Assembly (NCBI GenBank): GCA_964553045.1
Contig: CAZKJG010000004.1
Coordinates: 1-64,000 of the forward strand
DNA length: 64,000 nt
DNA from: JAWLEP01 sp964553045
GTDB lineage: Bacteria > Fermentibacterota > Fermentibacteria > Fermentibacterales > JCC-6
Direction of reading: 5' to 3'
Shown in pieces: positions 60,467 through 64,000 of the stretch. The notes under the pieces were generated by a model that saw nothing but the letters and a program-made list of their open reading frames with translations, searched no databases and was not told the DNA's origin. The position numbers and the translations under genes were made by a program. Numbering within the stretch: the first letter of the stretch is position 1; each line of letters begins with the position of its first letter.

Positions 60467-61547
60467 GAACGGAATCGGACCGACCGACATGGAGAGCGTG
60501 TCCGCGAGGATGCAGGAGATCGACGAGGCCCTGTGCGACCCGCAGACCCTCCGCGACTCCCGTCTCATCCGCTCGCTCACCGAGGAGCGGGCCCATCTGG
60601 ATCAGCTGCGAAAGACCCTGACCGAGATGCAGGACGTGGAGGAGGGCATAGCGGAGGCCCGGGAGGTGCTCGACGCGGAGGACCCGGAGCTGGCCGAGAT
60701 AGCCCGGGAGGAGCTGCCCGGACTGCAGAAAAGGCTCGCCGCCCTGGAGCGCAGGCGCCGCAGGCTGCTCATACCCCCCGATCCCAACGACAGCCGCGAC
60801 GTGATAGTGGAGGTCCGTGCCGGCACCGGCGGCGACGAGGCGGCGCTGTTCGCCGGTGACGTGTTCTCCATGTACTCCTCGTACGCCCAGTCCCGGGACT
60901 GGAACCTGGAGGTGATGTCCAGCCGGGAGTCGGTGCGCGGCGGCTTCAAGGAGGTCGTCTTCGCGCTGCGCGGAAAGGGCGTCTACGGCCGCATGAAGTT
61001 CGAGGCCGGGGTCCACCGGGTCCAGCGGGTGCCCGAGACCGAGACCCAGAGCCGCATACACACCTCCGCCTGCACGGTGGCCGTCCTGCCCGAGGCCGAG
61101 GAGGTGGACGTGGACATCGACCCCGCCGACCTGCGGATAGACGTCTACCGCTCGTCCGGCCCCGGAGGACAGAGCGTCAACACCACCGACTCCGCCGTGC
61201 GCATAACCCACGAGCCCACCGGCATCGTGGTGGCCTGCCAGGACGAGAAGAGCCAGCACAAGAACAGGGCAAAGGCCATGAAGGTCCTCCGCTCCAGGCT
61301 TCTGGCGCACTTTCGGGAGAAGGAGCAGGCCAGGCGCGCCGACGCCCGCAAGAGCATGGTGGGCTCCGGGGACCGCAGCGCCAAGATCCGCACCTACAAC
61401 TTCCCCCAGAACAGGCTCACCGATCATCGAATAGGCCTGAGTATGCACAACCTCGAACAGGTTCTGGGCGGAGACCTGGACCCGGTGATAGACGCCCTGG
61501 TGGAGGCCGAGGAGGAGAAGCTCCTGGCCGGCATCGCCTCCGACTGA
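60459..61547 (+). CDS. prfA: Peptide chain release factor 1
   Basis: A 362-residue class I release factor for UAA and UAG. The GGQ loop that triggers hydrolysis is at about 235-237 (RSSGPGGQSVNTTDSAVRIT). The codon-recognition region carries VPETETQSRIHTSA, and the PAT-equivalent tripeptide region follows the usual order. Other family blocks are VEVRAGTGGDEAALFAGD and IRTYNFPQNRLTDHRI. Length is normal. Its modifier prmC follows two bases later. Confidence 0.95.
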   Translation: MAENGIGPTDMESVSARMQEIDEALCDPQTLRDSRLIRSLTEERAHLDQLRKTLTEMQDVEEGIAEAREVLDAEDPELAEIAREELPGLQKRLAALERRRRRLLIPPDPNDSRDVIVEVRAGTGGDEAALFAGDVFSMYSSYAQSRDWNLEVMSSRESVRGGFKEVVFALRGKGVYGRMKFEAGVHRVQRVPETETQSRIHTSACTVAVLPEAEEVDVDIDPADLRIDVYRSSGPGGQSVNTTDSAVRITHEPTGIVVACQDEKSQHKNRAKAMKVLRSRLLAHFREKEQARRADARKSMVGSGDRSAKIRTYNFPQNRLTDHRIGLSMHNLEQVLGGDLDPVIDALVEAEEEKLLAGIASD

Positions 61548-61549
61548 TC

Positions 61550-62383
61550 ATGGATGTCGCCCGGGCTCGGAAGTGGGGGGCCGAGGCGCTCTCCGTCCTG
61601 GACGATCCCGGCCTGGAGGCGGACCTCATCCTCATGCACGTGATGGGCTGGAAGCGTCACCGGCTGCTTCTGGAGACCGACACCGTCCTCACCGGAGGTG
61701 AGCTGGAGGAGTACCGGCGGGCCCTGGCGGCCAGGCGCCGGCGCACCCCCCTTCAGCACATCACCGGACGGGTGGAGTTCATGTCGGAGGATCTCCTGGC
61801 GGGTCCGGAAGCCATGGTGCCCCGGCCGGAGACCGAGGTCATGGTGAAGGCCCTGCTGGAGCTGCTGCCCGCAGGCGCGGAGAGGGTGCTGGACGTGGGA
61901 ACGGGCTCCGGAGCGGTGGCAGTGGTGCTGGCGGGGCGGCTGCCCGGCTGCCGCGTGTACGCCACCGACACCGCCCGGCCGGCCCTGGGACTGGCCCGCA
62001 GGAACCTCATCCTGCATGATCTGAATTCTGTGGGGCTTGTCGCCTGCGACCTGGCCTCGGCCCTGCGGGGCGGGTTTCACGGCCTGGCCGCCAACCTGCC
62101 CTACGTGGCAAGCGGGGAGATAGCCTCCCTGCAGCCGGAGGTGCGGTACGGAGACCCCGGGGCGGCCCTGGACGGAGGCCCGGACGGCCTGGGTCCGGTG
62201 CGCCGTCTGGCCGGGGACATCCCCCGGCTGCTGGCTGCGGGAGGGGCCGCCGCCCTGGAGGTGGCGGACCCCCAGGCGGAGACCGCCGCGGCGATTCTGC
62301 GCCGGGCGGGGCTTGGGGAAGTGGAGATCCGCAGGGACCTGGCCGGCCGGCGCCGCGTTGTCTGCGGCAGGAAGGGGGGCTGA
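61550..62383 (+). CDS. prmC: Release factor glutamine methyltransferase
   Basis: A 277-residue SAM-dependent enzyme that methylates the Gln of the GGQ motif in release factors. SAM motif VLDVGTGSGAVAVVLAGRL near 106-124; the catalytic N-P-P-Y appears as NLPY in LAANLPYVASGE near 182, a variant seen in some PrmC proteins. The N-terminal helical domain ends with TPLQHITGRVEF. It directly follows its substrate gene prfA. Confidence 0.92.
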   Translation: MDVARARKWGAEALSVLDDPGLEADLILMHVMGWKRHRLLLETDTVLTGGELEEYRRALAARRRRTPLQHITGRVEFMSEDLLAGPEAMVPRPETEVMVKALLELLPAGAERVLDVGTGSGAVAVVLAGRLPGCRVYATDTARPALGLARRNLILHDLNSVGLVACDLASALRGGFHGLAANLPYVASGEIASLQPEVRYGDPGAALDGGPDGLGPVRRLAGDIPRLLAAGGAAALEVADPQAETAAAILRRAGLGEVEIRRDLAGRRRVVCGRKGG

Positions 62384-62403
62384 CCCTGGCCTCGAAGAGG
62401 AGC

Positions 62404-63465
62404 GTGGACGTGGGAGGGATCACCATGGGCGGCGGAGCCCCGGTGGTGGTCCAGTCCATGACCAGCACAGCCACCACCGATTCGGCAGCCACCCTTTCGC
62501 AGATTCGACGGCTGGCCCGCCTGGGCGCCGAGCTGGTGAGGGTCTCGGTCCCGGACATGGACTCCGCCCGGGCGCTTCCGGCCCTGCTGGAGGACTCCCC
62601 GGTGCCGCTGGCGGCCGACGTCCATTTCGACCCCGATCTGGCCCTGGCGGCCCTGGAGGCCGGAGTACACAAGCTGAGGCTCAACCCCGGCAACATGCGC
62701 AAGAGGTCCGACGTGGAGCGTATCGCCGGCCGGGCGGCGGAGCTTGGCGTACCCATTCGGATGGGTGTCAACTCCGGCAGCGTCCCCGGTGATCTGAGGG
62801 AACGCTACGGGGGCGTCTGCGCAGATTCCATGTGGGCCGCGGCGGAGCGTCACCTGGTCGTGCTTGAGGAGATGGGTTTTCGTGATATAGTACTCTCCCT
62901 GAAGGCCAGCGACCCCGGACTGACGGTCGAGGCCAACCAGAGGGCCTTCGGGGAGCGGGACTACCCCCTGCACCTGGGCGTCACCGAGGCGGGCACTCCG
63001 CTGTCCGGAAGCGTACGGACCGCGGTGGCCTTCACCCGGCTTCTGGACCGGGGAATCGGCGATACCGTGAGGGTCTCTCTGGCCGGCTCGCCCGACCCGG
63101 AGCCGGTGGTGGCCTGGGAGATACTCTCCGCTTTGGGGCTGCGGCGGGGTTTCGTGCGGGTGGTGGGATGCCCCACCTGCGCCAGGGCCCGTCTCGACGT
63201 GGGCAGCCTTGCCGCCCGGGTGGAGAAGGCCCTGCTCGGCCGCAGGGGCGAGCTGACGGTGGCCGTCATGGGATGCGAGGTAAACGGCCCCGGAGAGGCC
63301 AGGGAGGCCGATGTGGCGGTCATCGCCACACCGGCCGGCTGCCTGCTCTTCTCCGGTGGTTCGATGATACGAAGACTGCGGGAAGAAGAGCTTCTGCCGG
63401 CGGTTCGGGACGAGGTCGACAGACTCCTGAGCTCCGGCCGCAACAATCAGGGAGGTACAGCTTGA
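62404..63465 (+). CDS. ispG: 4-hydroxy-3-methylbut-2-enyl diphosphate synthase
   Basis: A radical-type 4Fe-4S enzyme of the MEP isoprenoid pathway. GGGAPVVVQSMTSTATTD marks the N-terminus, VHKLRLNPGNM the barrel, and the cluster ligands are in VVGCPTCARARLDV and VMGCEVNGPGEA near the C-terminus. The GTG at 62404 gives 353 residues but drops a few basic residues usually present (S-K-R-S). A CTG at 62386, preceded by GGAAGGGGGG at normal spacing, may be the true start. It ends in a TTGA overlap with glnA. Confidence 0.93.
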   Translation: MDVGGITMGGGAPVVVQSMTSTATTDSAATLSQIRRLARLGAELVRVSVPDMDSARALPALLEDSPVPLAADVHFDPDLALAALEAGVHKLRLNPGNMRKRSDVERIAGRAAELGVPIRMGVNSGSVPGDLRERYGGVCADSMWAAAERHLVVLEEMGFRDIVLSLKASDPGLTVEANQRAFGERDYPLHLGVTEAGTPLSGSVRTAVAFTRLLDRGIGDTVRVSLAGSPDPEPVVAWEILSALGLRRGFVRVVGCPTCARARLDVGSLAARVEKALLGRRGELTVAVMGCEVNGPGEAREADVAVIATPAGCLLFSGGSMIRRLREEELLPAVRDEVDRLLSSGRNNQGGTA

Positions 63466-64000
63466 CCTCGGCAAAGACCGTTCAATCGCTGCTGAAGAGG
63501 CTATCCTCGGGGGACATCGAGGAAGTCGACATAAGGTTCACCGACGTTCTGGGCTACTGGAGACATGTTACCATTCCCACCCGAAGCGTGGGCCGGAAGC
63601 TCTTCTCCCGGGGAATCGGCTTCGACGGCTCTACGCTGGCGGCCATGACCCCCACCGAGGACGGCGACCTCTCGGTCCTCCCCGACCCCAGGCGGGTGTA
63701 CAGGGATCCGTTCGCCAAGCGTCCCACGCTGGTCATGATGGCCGACATAGTCGACCCGGACAGCGGCGAGCCCTTCTCCCGCGACCCCAGGGGAGTGGCC
63801 CGAAAGGCCGCCGGGCTTCTGAAGGGCCTGAAGGTGGCCTCCGACAGCTTCTGGGCGCCGGAGTTCGAGTTCTACCTCCTTGACAGGGCCTCTTTCTGGG
63901 AGGGCAAGGGCAGCTGCGGATACCGTCTGGAGAGCATGGAGGACCCCGCCGGATCACGGGACCCGGATCGAATGGGCCTGGTCCACCCCACCCCCAGCGC
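63462..64000 (+). CDS. glnA: Glutamine synthetase, N-terminal part (cut by window end)
   Basis: About 179 residues of glutamine synthetase, running off the right edge. The N-terminal beta-grasp carries EEVDIRFTDVLGYWRHVTIP and the marker GFDGSTLAAM. LPDPRRVYRDPFAKRPTLVM follows, then the start of the catalytic domain with FWAPEFEFYLLD, whose Glu residues bind metal. The TTG start overlaps the ispG stop (TTGA), with GGAGGT upstream. Subtype (bacterial type I) is likely, but the adenylylation loop is outside the window. Confidence 0.92.
   Translation, partial: MTSAKTVQSLLKRLSSGDIEEVDIRFTDVLGYWRHVTIPTRSVGRKLFSRGIGFDGSTLAAMTPTEDGDLSVLPDPRRVYRDPFAKRPTLVMMADIVDPDSGEPFSRDPRGVARKAAGLLKGLKVASDSFWAPEFEFYLLDRASFWEGKGSCGYRLESMEDPAGSRDPDRMGLVHPTPS

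Noticed and set aside
1..64000. CRISPR array, tRNA or rRNA genes
   Set aside because: No regularly spaced repeats, cloverleaf-like segments or rRNA signatures were noticed on reading; a covariance search would be needed to exclude a tRNA fully.

Overview
The window is mostly GC-rich bacterial chromosome and is almost certainly not from a well-studied genus. One secreted enzyme (18212-19384) ends in a type IX secretion (T9SS) sorting domain, two genes look like PorV/PorQ outer-membrane proteins, and beta-barrels and small lipoproteins are common. Together these point to a Gram-negative member of the FCB (Fibrobacteres-Chlorobi-Bacteroidetes) group of phyla. A candidate phylum such as Fermentibacteria is a guess and is not proven by anything here. 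TTG start codons are very frequent, often as four-base TTGA overlaps with the preceding stop.

Layout. 1-17.4 kb is a surface-polysaccharide locus. Its core (about 1.94-9.75 kb) is visibly AT-richer than the rest and lies between two unrelated insertion sequences (an IS1634-type at 61-1935 and an ISL3-type at 9778-11107). The core holds a bi-domain oxidoreductase, a heparinase II/III-like protein, two glycosyltransferases and a sulfotransferase, so the product may be a sulfated glycan. Beyond the second IS come a DUF354 protein, an alpha/alpha-toroid protein, a deletion remnant of a second bi-domain oxidoreductase, the initiating polyprenyl-phosphate sugar transferase, a beta-barrel and a nucleotide-sugar epimerase. 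17.6-22.0 kb encodes exported proteins: a lamin-tail protein, a ComEC-like metallo-beta-lactamase with a T9SS signal, a PorV-like barrel and an OB-fold lipoprotein.

22.3-31.9 kb is a defence and toxin-antitoxin island: one DarTG pair, three AbiE pairs, an HD-phosphohydrolase plus small-partner pair, and several gene scraps. In all four toxin-antitoxin pairs the antitoxin looks intact while the toxin carries a visible lesion (frameshift, lost catalytic Asp, core deletion, truncation). Parts of an AbiE block are duplicated, and a different AbiE pair sits inside the decayed copy. This is the most unusual part of the window.

31.9-39.5 kb holds a DHH/RecJ-like phosphoesterase, a PorV-like barrel fused to a ComEA-type DNA-binding domain, a second barrel, a dCMP deaminase, a DUF5343 protein and a RAYT transposase flanked by fragments of TauE/SafE and Fur genes. 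39.6-64 kb is housekeeping: valS, a 1594-residue GGDEF protein, a REPIN-like palindromic element, and a leftward phoH-pgpH-ybeY-corC-recO-glyS run. It continues with LysM and coiled-coil envelope proteins, a VanZ and degenerate-GGDEF pair, and a rightward rho-rpmE-DUF1385-prfA-prmC-ispG-glnA run. The window ends inside glnA. I saw no rRNA, tRNA or CRISPR array.
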